The position numbers and the translations under genes were made by a program. DNA of 64,000 bases from Algoriphagus machipongonensis (GTDB taxonomy: Bacteria; Bacteroidota; Bacteroidia; Cytophagales; Cyclobacteriaceae). The first letter of the stretch is position 1; every line of letters begins with the position of its first letter. Location: NCBI RefSeq assembly GCF_000166275.1, contig NZ_CM001023.1, positions 4,219,001 through 4,283,000 on the forward strand, in the 5' to 3' direction. The notes under the pieces were generated by a model. The model saw only the letters and a program-made list of their open reading frames with translations, was not told the DNA's origin and made no database searches. Positions 16,995 through 26,379 of the stretch are shown one piece after another.

Positions 16995-17411
16995 ATGATG
17001 AAGTTGATAACAAGATTTATTCTTTCTCTTTGTATCCTGCTTTCCAGTGGGTACAATCAACTATACGCTCATGCATTCGCAGAAGGGTCGGATTATGTCC
17101 CTTCCAGTTCAGTACTAAAAGCGCAAGACATTCAAACTGGCGCAAATTTTTCTGAGCATATTCATATTCTTGCTCCAAAGTCTGGAAATTCACTTAAAAT
17201 TGATGCGACAGACATCGAGGAGGAGGAAGAAGATTTTCTCATTTCTTTTAAAAAGTATGTAGAGAACAGTCTCTACTTCTCGGCAATTTTTTGCACCCAG
17301 ATTTTAGGGATATTGACCGAGTACATTAAACCAAGTTTATTTCTTACAAAACATTTTTCAAAAATAAGCCCCTATCGTATACACCTAGAAAACCAGGTGT
17401 TTACTATATAA
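16995..17411 (+). CDS. Small secreted protein of unknown function, upstream of the RND operon
   Basis: I do not recognise this 138-residue protein. It starts at one of two consecutive ATG codons (16995 or 16998; a TTG at 16992 is also in frame). It has a signal peptide (about 25 residues, ending LYAHA), a Glu-rich cluster (DIEEEEEDF) in the middle and a hydrophobic segment near residues 95-112 (FSAIFCTQILGILTEYI). It lies 157 bases before the efflux adaptor gene on the same strand. Context hints at a role with the pump or its regulation, but nothing in the sequence proves it. Confidence 0.6.
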   Translation: MMKLITRFILSLCILLSSGYNQLYAHAFAEGSDYVPSSSVLKAQDIQTGANFSEHIHILAPKSGNSLKIDATDIEEEEEDFLISFKKYVENSLYFSAIFCTQILGILTEYIKPSLFLTKHFSKISPYRIHLENQVFTI

Positions 17412-17471
17412 TACTTTTTGCAGGAAGTAAATTCTTCCAAACCTCATTACAGTTATCCTTTACTGAAAACC

Positions 17472-17524
17472 GCATTTAACAAGGTTTAAATGCACATTAT
17501 CCTGTGTTTTATTATTCACACAGG
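17472..17524 (+). promoter_or_regulatory. Two adjacent inverted repeats upstream of the RND efflux operon (candidate operator)
   Basis: GCATTTAA and TTAAATGC (17472-17479, 17486-17493) form one perfect 8-bp inverted repeat with a 6-base spacer. CCTGTGT and ACACAGG (17501-17507, 17518-17524) form a perfect 7-bp repeat with a 10-base spacer. They end 43 bases before the adaptor ATG, in the place expected for a repressor site. No TetR- or MarR-type regulator gene lies nearby. Confidence 0.4.
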
Positions 17525-17567
17525 CTAAAGGAACCTCACTTGGAATTACATTTAAAAGAAACCTATT

Positions 17568-18653
17568 ATGAAAAATTATCTCATGATTTTAGGTGCGTGT
17601 GCGCTGTTTTCTCAGACAGGTTGCTCTACGCATGGAGAAGAAAAACACGAAGAAAAAGAAACATTTTTGGTCACAAGTCCTCTTCAAATGGACACCACAC
17701 TGACCAAAGAATATGTCTCTCAAGTCCACTCGATCCAGCATATTGAGTTAAGAGCTCAGGAACGAGGATATTTAGAAAAAATTTATGTTGACGAGGGGCA
17801 ATTTGTAAAAAAAGGCCAATTGCTCTTTAAGATCATGCCTAAGCTTTATGAGGCAGAAAGAGAAAAGGCTCAAGCAGAAGCAGATTTTGCTGAAATAGAG
17901 TATCAAAACACCAAATCTCTTGCTGATAGAAATATCGTGGCACCCAATGAATTGGCTATGGCCAAAGCAAAAGTAGCAAAAGCGAAAGCAGAGTTAGCCT
18001 TAGCGGATGTCCACCTTCAATTCACAGAAATCAGAGCCCCATTTGATGGTATCATAGATCGATTTCATGTGAGAGAAGGAAGTCTTTTGGAAGAGGGTGA
18101 ATTACTATCCAACTTCTCTGATAACAGTAAAATGTGGGTGTATTATAACGTCCCTGAAGCTGAATACCTTGATTATAAATCAGAGGTAAAAGATGATTCA
18201 AAAGTGGATGTCAATCTTTTGATGGCAAACCATAAAATGTTTCCACATCAAGGGGTGGTAGAAACGATTGAAGCCGACTTTAATCATGAAACTGGGAATA
18301 TTGCCTTTAGAGCGACTTTCCCAAACCCAGATGGCCTATTACGGCATGGAGAAACCGGTAACATCCAAATGAGCATCCCAATGCCAAATGCGATGCTTAT
18401 TCCTCAGAAAGCCACTTTCGAAGTATTGGATAAAAAGTATGTATATGTCCTTGATGAAGAAAATAGAATTCAATCAAGAGAAATAGTAATTGGTGCTGAG
18501 CTACCCCATATTTTCGTGGTCCAATCTGGACTTGAAACAGGTGATAAAATATTACTTGAAGGATTACGACTCGTAGAAGAAAACGATGAGATCGAATATG
18601 ATTTTGTGCAACCAGAGGATGCATTGTCGCAACTGGATCTGTACGCGGAATAA
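17568..18653 (+). CDS. RND efflux periplasmic adaptor subunit (membrane fusion lipoprotein)
   Basis: This 361-residue HlyD/AcrA-type protein bridges the inner-membrane pump and outer-membrane channel. It has a lipoprotein signal (lipobox near TGCS, Cys19). A biotinyl-lipoyl half motif lies near residues 60-80 (GYLEKIYVDEGQFVKKGQLLFKI shows the pattern), followed by a coiled-coil hairpin rich in Ala/Lys/Glu (about residues 95-145), the second lipoyl half (IRAPFDGIIDRFHVREG) and beta-barrel and membrane-proximal domains. The pump gene follows 24 bases downstream. Confidence 0.94.
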   Translation: MKNYLMILGACALFSQTGCSTHGEEKHEEKETFLVTSPLQMDTTLTKEYVSQVHSIQHIELRAQERGYLEKIYVDEGQFVKKGQLLFKIMPKLYEAEREKAQAEADFAEIEYQNTKSLADRNIVAPNELAMAKAKVAKAKAELALADVHLQFTEIRAPFDGIIDRFHVREGSLLEEGELLSNFSDNSKMWVYYNVPEAEYLDYKSEVKDDSKVDVNLLMANHKMFPHQGVVETIEADFNHETGNIAFRATFPNPDGLLRHGETGNIQMSIPMPNAMLIPQKATFEVLDKKYVYVLDEENRIQSREIVIGAELPHIFVVQSGLETGDKILLEGLRLVEENDEIEYDFVQPEDALSQLDLYAE

Positions 18654-18677
18654 TAAGAAAATTAAAAACACAAAATC

Positions 18678-21600
18678 ATGTTTCAAAAATTCATACGTAG
18701 ACCTGTATTTGCGATAGTAATATCGGTCATGATCGTTTTTGTAGGGTCATTGGCTATTAAACAACTGCCAATCTCTCAGTTCCCTCAAATTGCACCTACT
18801 ACAGTAAATATATTTATTGCTTACCCTGGTTCCAGTGCGGATGTACTGGTGAAATCAACCTTAATTACGCTTGAAAACTCAATCAATGGGGTGCAAGGTA
18901 TGCGCTATATGGCCACAGATGCCACTAGTGCTGGAGAGGCCACGTTAAGAGTTATTTTCGAACCTGGAACGGATCCAAACCAAGCGGTTATTCGAGTCAA
19001 GACGAGGGTGGATCAAGTCATGCCCCTCTTACCTGAGTTAGTCCAAAGGGAAGGTGTGGTCATCACTCCTATCCAACCTAGTATGTTGATGTATGTCAAC
19101 CTCTATGCGAAGGATCAACGAATGGATGAAAAATTCCTCTATAACTACGCAAACGTTCAAATGATTCCGGAACTCAACCGGATCAAAGGGGTTGCAAGAT
19201 CTCAAATTTTAGGTAGTAGAAGATACGCTATGCGTGTTTGGTTAGATCCAGACAGAATGCGAGCTTATGACATCTCAGTTGACGAAGTCATGGAAGCTTT
19301 GCAAGAGCAGAGCATCGTAGGGAGACCAGGTAGAATTGGTCGAAGTTCTGGTATAGAAGCACAATCTCTCGAGTATGTATTAACCTATAAAGGTCGATAT
19401 AATGAACCAGAGCAATACGAAAATGTAATCGTCAGAGCCAATTCTGCAGGTGAAAAAATCAGGCTTAAAGACATAGGAAAAGTAGAGTTGGGTAGTGAAT
19501 TCTTCGATATTTACTCCAACCTAGACGGACATCCTTCCGCGGCAATTGTCCTCAAGCAAAACTATGGCAGTAATGCCAGTGATGTTATTGCAGAAGTAAA
19601 AGCCAAGTTGGAGGATATGAAAACCAAGTTCCCTCCTGGGCTAGATTACAAAATCAGCTATGATGTTTCCAAATTCCTTGATGCTTCTATTGAGCAAGTA
19701 ATCCATACGCTTCGAGATGCTTTTATTTTGGTTGCAATTGTAGTATTCATTTTCCTTGGAGACTGGCGATCAACCTTAATCCCGATTCTGGCAGTGCCTG
19801 TATCTCTGATTGGAGCCTTCTTTGTCATCCAGTTTTTCGGACTTTCGATCAACCTGGTCACCTTATTCGCACTAGTATTAGCGATTGGTATTGTGGTCGA
19901 TGATGCGATCGTAGTGGTAGAGGCAGTTCATGCCAAAATGGAAGATTTTCCCCATCTGACTCCTTATCAAGCTGTGAAAAGAGTTTTGGGAGAAATCAGT
20001 GGAGCAATTATCGCTATTACGGCTGTAATGGTATCTGTATTCCTGCCCATTTCCTTTATGTCAGGACCTGTAGGTACTTTCTATCGACAATTCTCGATTA
20101 CCATGGCGAGTTCCATTGTGATTTCAGCAATTATTGCTTTGACCTTGACGCCGGTATTATGTGCCATGCTATTGAAAAATCATCATGGACACGAGAAAAA
20201 AAGGAATTTCCTTACCAAAGCATTAGATAGCTTCAATAGTGGTTTTGATAAATTAACTGGCAAATATGTCAATGTCCTGAAATCCATTGTCAATAGAAGA
20301 TGGTTGACTTTTGGGATTTTATTAGCCTTCTGCGCAGGAATTTTCTATGAAAGCGAAATCCTTCCTTCTGGATTTATTCCAAGTGAGGATCAAGGAACTA
20401 TTTATGCCATTATTCAAACCCCTCCTGGAGCTACTTTGGAGAGAACAAACCAAGTATCTCAAAAACTTCAGAAAATCTGTGAAGAAATCGATGGGGTAGA
20501 ATCTGTTTCATCTTTGGCAGGTTATGAGATTATGACGGAAGGTCGTGGATCTAATGCCGGTACCTGCTTGATCAACTTAAAGCCTTGGTCAGAAAGAGAG
20601 CATACTGTAACAGAGATCATGGAAGAATTAGAAGAAAAATCCAAAGGTTTAGGTGCGGTAGTTGAATATTTCGAACCACCTGCAATTCCAGGATTTGGTT
20701 CTTCTGGTGGTTTCTCCATGAGGTTATTGGATCAAAATACGACTACTGATTATCAAGAATTTGACAAAGTCAACAAACAGTTCATGGAAGACTTAGGAAA
20801 GCGGAAAGAGTTGACTGGTTTGTTTACTTTCTTCGCGGCTAACTATCCACAATATGAGCTAGAGATCAATAATGATCTTGCAATGCAGAAAGGAGTTTCA
20901 ATTGGTAAAGCGATGGAAAACCTAAATATTCTGATTGGTAGTACATACGAACAAGGTTTTATCAAATTTGGTAGATTCTTTAAAGTTTATGTTCAGTCCG
21001 ATCCAAAATTCAGAAGGTTACCATCTGATGTACTGAAACTTTATGTGAAGAATGAAAGCGGTGAAATGGTACCTTATTCGGCCTTTATGACCTTAAAGAA
21101 AACTCAAGGACCCAATGAGGTCACTCGATATAACATGTACAACTCCGCAGCTATCCGTGGTTTACCGGCAAAAGGGTACACCACAGCAGATGCTATCGCT
21201 GCTATTCGGGAAGTAGCCGCTACCACATTGCCAAAAGGTTATGATATTGCTTGGGAAGGTTTATCCTACGATGAATCTAACCGTGGAAATGAGTCTCTTT
21301 ATATTTTCATCATTGTATTAGTCTTTGTGTATTTCGTGCTTGCAGCACAATACGAGAGCTTTATTATACCTCTGGCCGTGGTTTTCTCACTTCCTGTAGG
21401 TGTATTTGGTTCCTTCTTGTTGCTGAAAGGCATGGGGCTTCAAAATGATATTTACGCTCAGATTGGACTCATCATGCTGGTCGGTCTATTAGGTAAAAAC
21501 GCCGTATTGATTGTGGAATTTGCGGTGCAGAAACGTCAAGAAGGATTAAGCATACTCGAAGCTGCGATAGAAGGAGCAAAAGTACGTTTCCGACCTATTT

Positions 21601-21830
21601 TGATGACTTCCTTCGCCTTCATCGCTGGTTTGATTCCTTTGATTATGGCAACTGGAGCAGGTGCAATTGGTAACAGAACCATCGGTGCTTCAGCGATGGG
21701 AGGAATGCTTTTCGGAACCATTTTCGGAGTGATCATTGTCCCAGGCCTTTATTACATATTTGGCAAATTGGCTGATGGTCGTCACTTGATTAAAAATGAA
21801 GACGAAAGTCCATTATCAGAACAAAATTGA
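18678..21830 (+). CDS. RND multidrug efflux permease (AcrB/HAE1 family)
   Basis: The 1050-residue inner-membrane pump exports drugs or other amphiphiles using the proton gradient. The first transmembrane helix and FXXFIRRPVFAIVIS start, the large porter loops, and the TM4 motif VVDDAIVVVEAVHAKM with the two adjacent Asp residues needed for proton relay are present. The second half repeats the fold, including GLLGKNAVLIVEFA and the RFRPILMTSFAFIAGLIPL block. Length is typical of HAE1 pumps. It is the middle gene of the operon; the outer-membrane factor gene begins 8 bases after its stop. Confidence 0.96.
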   Translation: MFQKFIRRPVFAIVISVMIVFVGSLAIKQLPISQFPQIAPTTVNIFIAYPGSSADVLVKSTLITLENSINGVQGMRYMATDATSAGEATLRVIFEPGTDPNQAVIRVKTRVDQVMPLLPELVQREGVVITPIQPSMLMYVNLYAKDQRMDEKFLYNYANVQMIPELNRIKGVARSQILGSRRYAMRVWLDPDRMRAYDISVDEVMEALQEQSIVGRPGRIGRSSGIEAQSLEYVLTYKGRYNEPEQYENVIVRANSAGEKIRLKDIGKVELGSEFFDIYSNLDGHPSAAIVLKQNYGSNASDVIAEVKAKLEDMKTKFPPGLDYKISYDVSKFLDASIEQVIHTLRDAFILVAIVVFIFLGDWRSTLIPILAVPVSLIGAFFVIQFFGLSINLVTLFALVLAIGIVVDDAIVVVEAVHAKMEDFPHLTPYQAVKRVLGEISGAIIAITAVMVSVFLPISFMSGPVGTFYRQFSITMASSIVISAIIALTLTPVLCAMLLKNHHGHEKKRNFLTKALDSFNSGFDKLTGKYVNVLKSIVNRRWLTFGILLAFCAGIFYESEILPSGFIPSEDQGTIYAIIQTPPGATLERTNQVSQKLQKICEEIDGVESVSSLAGYEIMTEGRGSNAGTCLINLKPWSEREHTVTEIMEELEEKSKGLGAVVEYFEPPAIPGFGSSGGFSMRLLDQNTTTDYQEFDKVNKQFMEDLGKRKELTGLFTFFAANYPQYELEINNDLAMQKGVSIGKAMENLNILIGSTYEQGFIKFGRFFKVYVQSDPKFRRLPSDVLKLYVKNESGEMVPYSAFMTLKKTQGPNEVTRYNMYNSAAIRGLPAKGYTTADAIAAIREVAATTLPKGYDIAWEGLSYDESNRGNESLYIFIIVLVFVYFVLAAQYESFIIPLAVVFSLPVGVFGSFLLLKGMGLQNDIYAQIGLIMLVGLLGKNAVLIVEFAVQKRQEGLSILEAAIEGAKVRFRPILMTSFAFIAGLIPLIMATGAGAIGNRTIGASAMGGMLFGTIFGVIIVPGLYYIFGKLADGRHLIKNEDESPLSEQN

Positions 21831-21838
21831 CCTCAATC

Positions 21839-23272
21839 ATGCTTAAGAAAATAATAAATATAGGCCTTATGGCAGCAGGAATGGCTATGATAGTCAGCTC
21901 CTGTAAAACCCCAGAATTGGCACAAAAAGATGTGAATAATCAAGTACCTGAGAGCTTTAATGGCTCTCAGGATACTACCACAAGTGCAACTATTGCTTGG
22001 CAAGACTATTTTAAAGACCCTTATCTCAAAGCTTTAATAGACACAGCCTTAAATAATAATCAGGAATTGAATATCACATTGCAGGAAATTCAATTTGCCC
22101 AAACCGAAGTGAGAGCACGTAAAGGCGAAATCCTTCCTTCAGTGGATATAGGTGCTGGTGCAGGAGTGGACAAGGTAGGAAGGTATACTAGCCAGGGCGC
22201 CAATGATGCCAATACTGAAATCAAACCGGGAGAAGAAATGCCTGAACCACTTCAAGATTACATGTTAGGTGCTAATGCCACATGGGAAGTGGATATTTGG
22301 AAAAAACTGAGAAATGCAAAAAAAGCTGCATTAACCAGGTACTTGGCTAGCATTGAGGGCAAAAACTTCATGGTTACCAATTTGATCTCTGAAATTTCCC
22401 GATCCTATTATGAGCTTTTGGCATTAGACAATCAGTTGGAAATCATACAGCAAAATATCGAAATCCAAACCAATGCCCTGGACATTGTCAAATATCAAAA
22501 GGAAGCTGCTCGGGTCACTGAATTAGCTGTTAGGCGATTTGAGGCTCAGGTCTTAGACACCAAAAGCCTTCAATTTGACATCCAGCAAAAAATCGTCGAA
22601 ACGGAAAACCGAATTAACTTCCTCGTGGGAAGGTACCCCCAACACGTTGCTCGGGATCACCGAGAGTTTACAGATTTAATTCCTGATTTGGTTCAGTCTG
22701 GTATCCCTTCTCAATTGTTGGCTAACAGACCTGATATACGACAGGCAGAACTGGAACTTGAAGCTGCAAAAATTGATGTACAAGTTGCGAAAGCTGAATT
22801 TTACCCTTCGCTTAGAATCACTGCAGGAGTAGGATTCAATGCTTTTAAAGGTTCTTATCTATTTACCAGCCCTGAATCCTTGATTTATTCATTGGCAGGA
22901 GAATTAACAGCTCCATTGATCAATAGAAACGCAATCAAAGCAAATTATATCGGCGCGAATGCAAAACAGATTCAGGCTATTTATAACTATGAACAAACCA
23001 TTCTGAACGCCTATGTGGAAGTAGTAAACCAACTTTCTAATATTCAGAATCTGGAAAAAAGTTATCGATTAAGGACTCAACAAGTGAGTGCTTTGACCGA
23101 GTCAATAGATATTTCAAATGAACTATTCAAAAATGCGAGAGCTGATTATATGGAAGTTTTATTAACTCAAAGAGATGCCTTGGAAGCAAGATTTGACTTA
23201 GTAGAGACTAAAATGAAACAGATGAATGCCAAGGTGAATATTTATCAAGCCCTTGGCGGAGGCTGGAGATAA
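21839..23272 (+). CDS. TolC-like outer-membrane efflux lipoprotein (NodT/OprM family)
   Basis: The start is placed at ATG 21839, giving a lipoprotein signal with lipobox SSC (MAMIVSSCKTPE). A TTG 12 bases upstream overlaps the pump stop but is less likely. The roughly 477-residue protein shows the duplicated TolC repeat: helical coiled-coil regions, the TWEVDIWKKLRNAKKAA segment and the GIPSQLLANRPDIRQAELELEAAK motif typical of NodT-type factors. It forms the exit duct for the RND pump encoded upstream. A strong hairpin terminator ends the operon. Confidence 0.94.
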   Translation: MLKKIINIGLMAAGMAMIVSSCKTPELAQKDVNNQVPESFNGSQDTTTSATIAWQDYFKDPYLKALIDTALNNNQELNITLQEIQFAQTEVRARKGEILPSVDIGAGAGVDKVGRYTSQGANDANTEIKPGEEMPEPLQDYMLGANATWEVDIWKKLRNAKKAALTRYLASIEGKNFMVTNLISEISRSYYELLALDNQLEIIQQNIEIQTNALDIVKYQKEAARVTELAVRRFEAQVLDTKSLQFDIQQKIVETENRINFLVGRYPQHVARDHREFTDLIPDLVQSGIPSQLLANRPDIRQAELELEAAKIDVQVAKAEFYPSLRITAGVGFNAFKGSYLFTSPESLIYSLAGELTAPLINRNAIKANYIGANAKQIQAIYNYEQTILNAYVEVVNQLSNIQNLEKSYRLRTQQVSALTESIDISNELFKNARADYMEVLLTQRDALEARFDLVETKMKQMNAKVNIYQALGGGWR

Positions 23273-23308
23273 TTTGATGATTTATAATAGGCTCTTTTAA
23301 TTAGAAAA

Positions 23309-23340
23309 CCCTTCAGGCAATCCTGAAGGGCTTTTTTTTT
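23309..23340. terminator. Terminator after the RND efflux operon
   Basis: CCCTTCAGG (23309-23317) pairs with CCTGAAGGG (23322-23330) across a 4-base loop and is followed by ten T. The convergent ABC transporter ATPase gene ends immediately beyond, at 23340. Confidence 0.92.
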
Positions 23341-24035
23341 TAACCTTTAAAGTAACTATCCAATTCCTGCATCATCGCAGATTTGTCTCTCAAGTCATTG
23401 ATGATTTTACCTTTTTCTAACAAGACGATTCGATCACAAATCTCAGTTACATGATTCAAATCATGACTGGAAATCAAAAAGGTGACATTGGACTTTTCTT
23501 TTTCTTCCAAAATCAATTTTTTCAGTCGAATCTGAGAGCTTGGATCCAAGTTTTCAAAGGGTTCATCTAAAAACACCACTTCTGGATTTCCCATCAATGC
23601 TGCTGCAATTCCCACTTTTTTCAAATTACCTTTAGATAGGTCTCTGATGTATTTTTTCTTTCCTAAAATCTCCTCATTGAATAAGTCTGTAAACTTATCC
23701 AAGTGATTTTGAAGATCTGCCTCAGATAAGCCATAAACTTTCATCAAAGTCTTGAAATATTCATCGGGAGTTAGATAAGCCAAAAGCATATGCTCATCTA
23801 AAAAAGCTCCCGTGCTCTTCTTCCAATCCTCACTCTTACTTACATCTTGCTCATTGATAAATACGCTACCCTCTGTGGCTCTTACTAAATCGAGCATCAC
23901 TCTAAATAATGTCGTCTTTCCCGCACCGTTATTTCCTACCAAACCAAAACACTCTGAGTTGGGTATTTCTAATTGAGGTACATCAAGGACAACAGCTTCT
24001 TTATATTGTTTTTTAAGGTTACTTACTTGAATCAT
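23340..24035 (-). CDS. ABC transporter ATP-binding protein
   Basis: The 231-residue ATPase has Walker A GNNGAGKT (residues 34-41), a signature loop LSKGN in place of LSGGQ, Walker B VVFLDEP and the H-loop in LISSHDLNH. It lacks membrane segments and pairs with the permease encoded just upstream: the ATG overlaps the permease stop by four bases (ATGA, 24032-24035). The transported substrate is unknown; family members of this pair are often listed as drug or lipid exporters without evidence. Confidence 0.93.
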   Translation of the reverse strand: MIQVSNLKKQYKEAVVLDVPQLEIPNSECFGLVGNNGAGKTTLFRVMLDLVRATEGSVFINEQDVSKSEDWKKSTGAFLDEHMLLAYLTPDEYFKTLMKVYGLSEADLQNHLDKFTDLFNEEILGKKKYIRDLSKGNLKKVGIAAALMGNPEVVFLDEPFENLDPSSQIRLKKLILEEKEKSNVTFLISSHDLNHVTEICDRIVLLEKGKIINDLRDKSAMMQELDSYFKG

Positions 24036-25522
24036 AATTCTTGACGGAATGAAGATGAAATTTCGTATTTATTAGTTAAAATTCGGCGAATGTTGATTGC
24101 TGCTAGCTTTTTAAATGCCAACAGGCCAGCTACCCCTAAGACTCCCAGAGTTGCTAATCCAACATACTCATTAAAGTATATCGCCAGAGGACTGTATATT
24201 AAATAAGGAAGTCCAACGATAGGAATGATCATTAAAAATTGCGCAGCTCCTACTCCCTCATAATTAAACATGGCTCCTTTATTCAAATCCATAGGTTTTG
24301 GTTTCCAAAGGGCCAAATAAATGATTACATGAATAGAAATACCAATGTTAAAGAGCCATGTGGCCAAATGAATCAAAAGGAACTTCCAGCCAAAGTATAC
24401 ATAAGGGACTGAAAGCATAAAGCATAGGAAAGACACGCAAATTAAAAGTAGGTACTTCCCTTTTACCAAGGCTTCTATACCTTCCTTGTGATTTAAAAAG
24501 AAGTCAAAATTTCCAGAATTCCAGCTCAGAAAAAGCTGTCCATACTGAATCATAAATATTCCGGTAATAAATACACCTACAAATATGAAGATGAAGCTAA
24601 ATCCTCCTCCTTCAGTCTGATATTGAGGGTTAGTATAAAAAATCAGTCCATAAAGTAAAAAGAAAGCACTTAACATTAAAAAGGTCCTACTTTTCTTATG
24701 TCTGATAATTAGCATCCATTCTAAGTTTGCCATTTCCCCAGCTAGGCCAAACCTTGAAAAGAAACCGAAACTCTTATTTACAAATCGGGCTTCCTCTTCC
24801 TTGGCCAAATCTTCCAAATAGGCATTTTTCAAATAATAGCTATAAGCCAAGTAATAAGAAACCACCATCAATACTCCCATGATCAACAAAGGAATTGGGC
24901 TGGAAAGTGACAAAGAATAAAACGGACCTGTAATCTCACCTACGTTAAACCAACCTAAATAGGTAGATCCTCCTCCCAATAAAAGAACCGCAAACACGAT
25001 CAGAACTCCTGTCAAACTATCTTCAAAGCGTTGCTTGAACCATAGCATTAACCAGTGCAAAAACCAGCTTGTCGTCAAAATCGTCCCGATCCAAAACACC
25101 AGTGAGGCAGCTCCCATTTCAGGTAAAATCACTTGTATTCCGAAAGGCAGAAACAGTAATATAGCGATAATGCTAATCGGGGAGATAAACGACCTAACCA
25201 ATAGCATATGGATAATTTTTCTTTTCCCTATCGGTAAATGAAGGAGACTTTCTAAATCAATTACCGGTAAGGTTTGAAGAAAATACCGGTACATAAACTC
25301 CATGAGGAAAAAGAAGATCAAGCCTTGATTCAAAAGAGTTAAGGCATCACCTTCCCCAGTCATAGCGAGAATAATCTTCTCAAGAAAAATTCCTGCAATA
25401 AGCACATAGCTTAATAAAAGCAAAGCAAGGAACCCCAGAAATAGGGTAATCAAAATAGATTTGGCAAAGGAAGTGGACCTTAGGCTTTTAAGGAATTGTA
25501 ATCGGATCAGTTCAAAAATCAT
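24032..25522 (-). CDS. ABC transporter permease, DUF5687-like
   Basis: The 496-residue protein is strongly hydrophobic, with around twelve predicted membrane helices and a short cytoplasmic linker (residues about 230-260, KNAYLEDLAKEEEARFVNKS). Its length and N-terminal pattern resemble the Bacteroidota-specific DUF5687 family, which lies next to ABC ATPase genes. It overlaps the ATPase gene and is the first gene of the pair. No substrate-binding protein is encoded nearby, which favours an exporter or a membrane-organisation role. Confidence 0.82.
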   Translation of the reverse strand: MIFELIRLQFLKSLRSTSFAKSILITLFLGFLALLLLSYVLIAGIFLEKIILAMTGEGDALTLLNQGLIFFFLMEFMYRYFLQTLPVIDLESLLHLPIGKRKIIHMLLVRSFISPISIIAILLFLPFGIQVILPEMGAASLVFWIGTILTTSWFLHWLMLWFKQRFEDSLTGVLIVFAVLLLGGGSTYLGWFNVGEITGPFYSLSLSSPIPLLIMGVLMVVSYYLAYSYYLKNAYLEDLAKEEEARFVNKSFGFFSRFGLAGEMANLEWMLIIRHKKSRTFLMLSAFFLLYGLIFYTNPQYQTEGGGFSFIFIFVGVFITGIFMIQYGQLFLSWNSGNFDFFLNHKEGIEALVKGKYLLLICVSFLCFMLSVPYVYFGWKFLLIHLATWLFNIGISIHVIIYLALWKPKPMDLNKGAMFNYEGVGAAQFLMIIPIVGLPYLIYSPLAIYFNEYVGLATLGVLGVAGLLAFKKLAAINIRRILTNKYEISSSFRQEL

Positions 25523-25622
25523 AAAACTGGATTTGTATAAAACTTTCTAAATTCGCCACAAAAGATAACTAAACAAGACCTATTTATCATGGTTATGAAC
25601 CAGAAATGGGCAAAGTCAACTA

Positions 25623-26345
25623 ATGAAGGAGGAATTAAGCTTTTTCGAAGCGGTAAATTCAAGAAGATCGGTTAGAATTTTCGATCAGGAAGGATCATTT
25701 GATCATGAGATAGTTAAAACATGTTTGGAGGCTGCAATTCTATCTCCAAACAGCTCCAATCTTCAGCTATATCAATTTATCCGAGTACCTGAATCTTCTC
25801 CATTAAAAGATCAACTTGCCCAACTCTGCATGCGTCAAAAGGCAGCTGTCACTGCACGTGAATTGGTAGTAGTAGTCACAAGAAGAGACCTCTGGAAATC
25901 CCGAGCAGAGGCAAACTACCAATACATCAAGAACACTGTTCAAAATCAATCTGAAAAGAAACAAAAACAAGCTTTAAGCTATTACGGAAATCTGATACCT
26001 AAATTATATTCCAAATTTCCGGGTTGGACGATTATCAAAAAATTGATTGCTTGGTGGGTGGGAATGAAACGCCCCATGGTACGGGAAGTCAGTGAAACGG
26101 ATGTTCGGATTTCCGTCCATAAGTCCGCAGCACTTGCTTCAATGACATTTATGCTGGGAATGAAAGCCGCTGCCTACGACACCTGCCCCATGGAAGGGTA
26201 CGATTCCAAACGCATTTCCAAACTCCTAAACTTACCTAAAGCAGCAGAAATCTGTATGATCATCGGTTGCGGAAAGGGAATTCCTGAAGGGGTTTATGGG
26301 AAGAGGTTTCGCCTCCCGGTTTCATCGTTTATTTATGATTTATGA
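25623..26345 (+). CDS. Nitroreductase-family FMN oxidoreductase
   Basis: The 240-residue protein starts with the family pattern FFEAVNSRRSVRIFD, where the Arg-Arg-Ser segment contacts FMN phosphate, and has CLEAAILSPNSSNLQLYQFI, the second FMN-binding block. The C-terminal part has GMKAAAYDTCPMEGYD and an IIGCGKG segment, matching nitroreductases that use NAD(P)H. Natural substrates in this family include quinones and nitroaromatics; which applies is not evident. It is transcribed divergently from the ABC transporter genes. Confidence 0.9.
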   Translation: MKEELSFFEAVNSRRSVRIFDQEGSFDHEIVKTCLEAAILSPNSSNLQLYQFIRVPESSPLKDQLAQLCMRQKAAVTARELVVVVTRRDLWKSRAEANYQYIKNTVQNQSEKKQKQALSYYGNLIPKLYSKFPGWTIIKKLIAWWVGMKRPMVREVSETDVRISVHKSAALASMTFMLGMKAAAYDTCPMEGYDSKRISKLLNLPKAAEICMIIGCGKGIPEGVYGKRFRLPVSSFIYDL

Positions 26346-26370
26346 TATAGGATATATGATTTAAAAAGCT
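26335..26370. repeat. Short AT-rich dispersed sequence next to the four-helix-bundle gene
   Basis: The stretch containing ATGATATAGGATATATGATTT followed by AAAAAGC resembles the sequence at 34458-34496 downstream of fabG (ATATAGGAT, ATGATATACGATTTAAAAGC). Both lie directly behind a stop codon. This looks like a small family of AT-rich intergenic repeats, but only two copies are visible here. Confidence 0.35.
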
Positions 26371-26379
26371 TGTGGAGAT

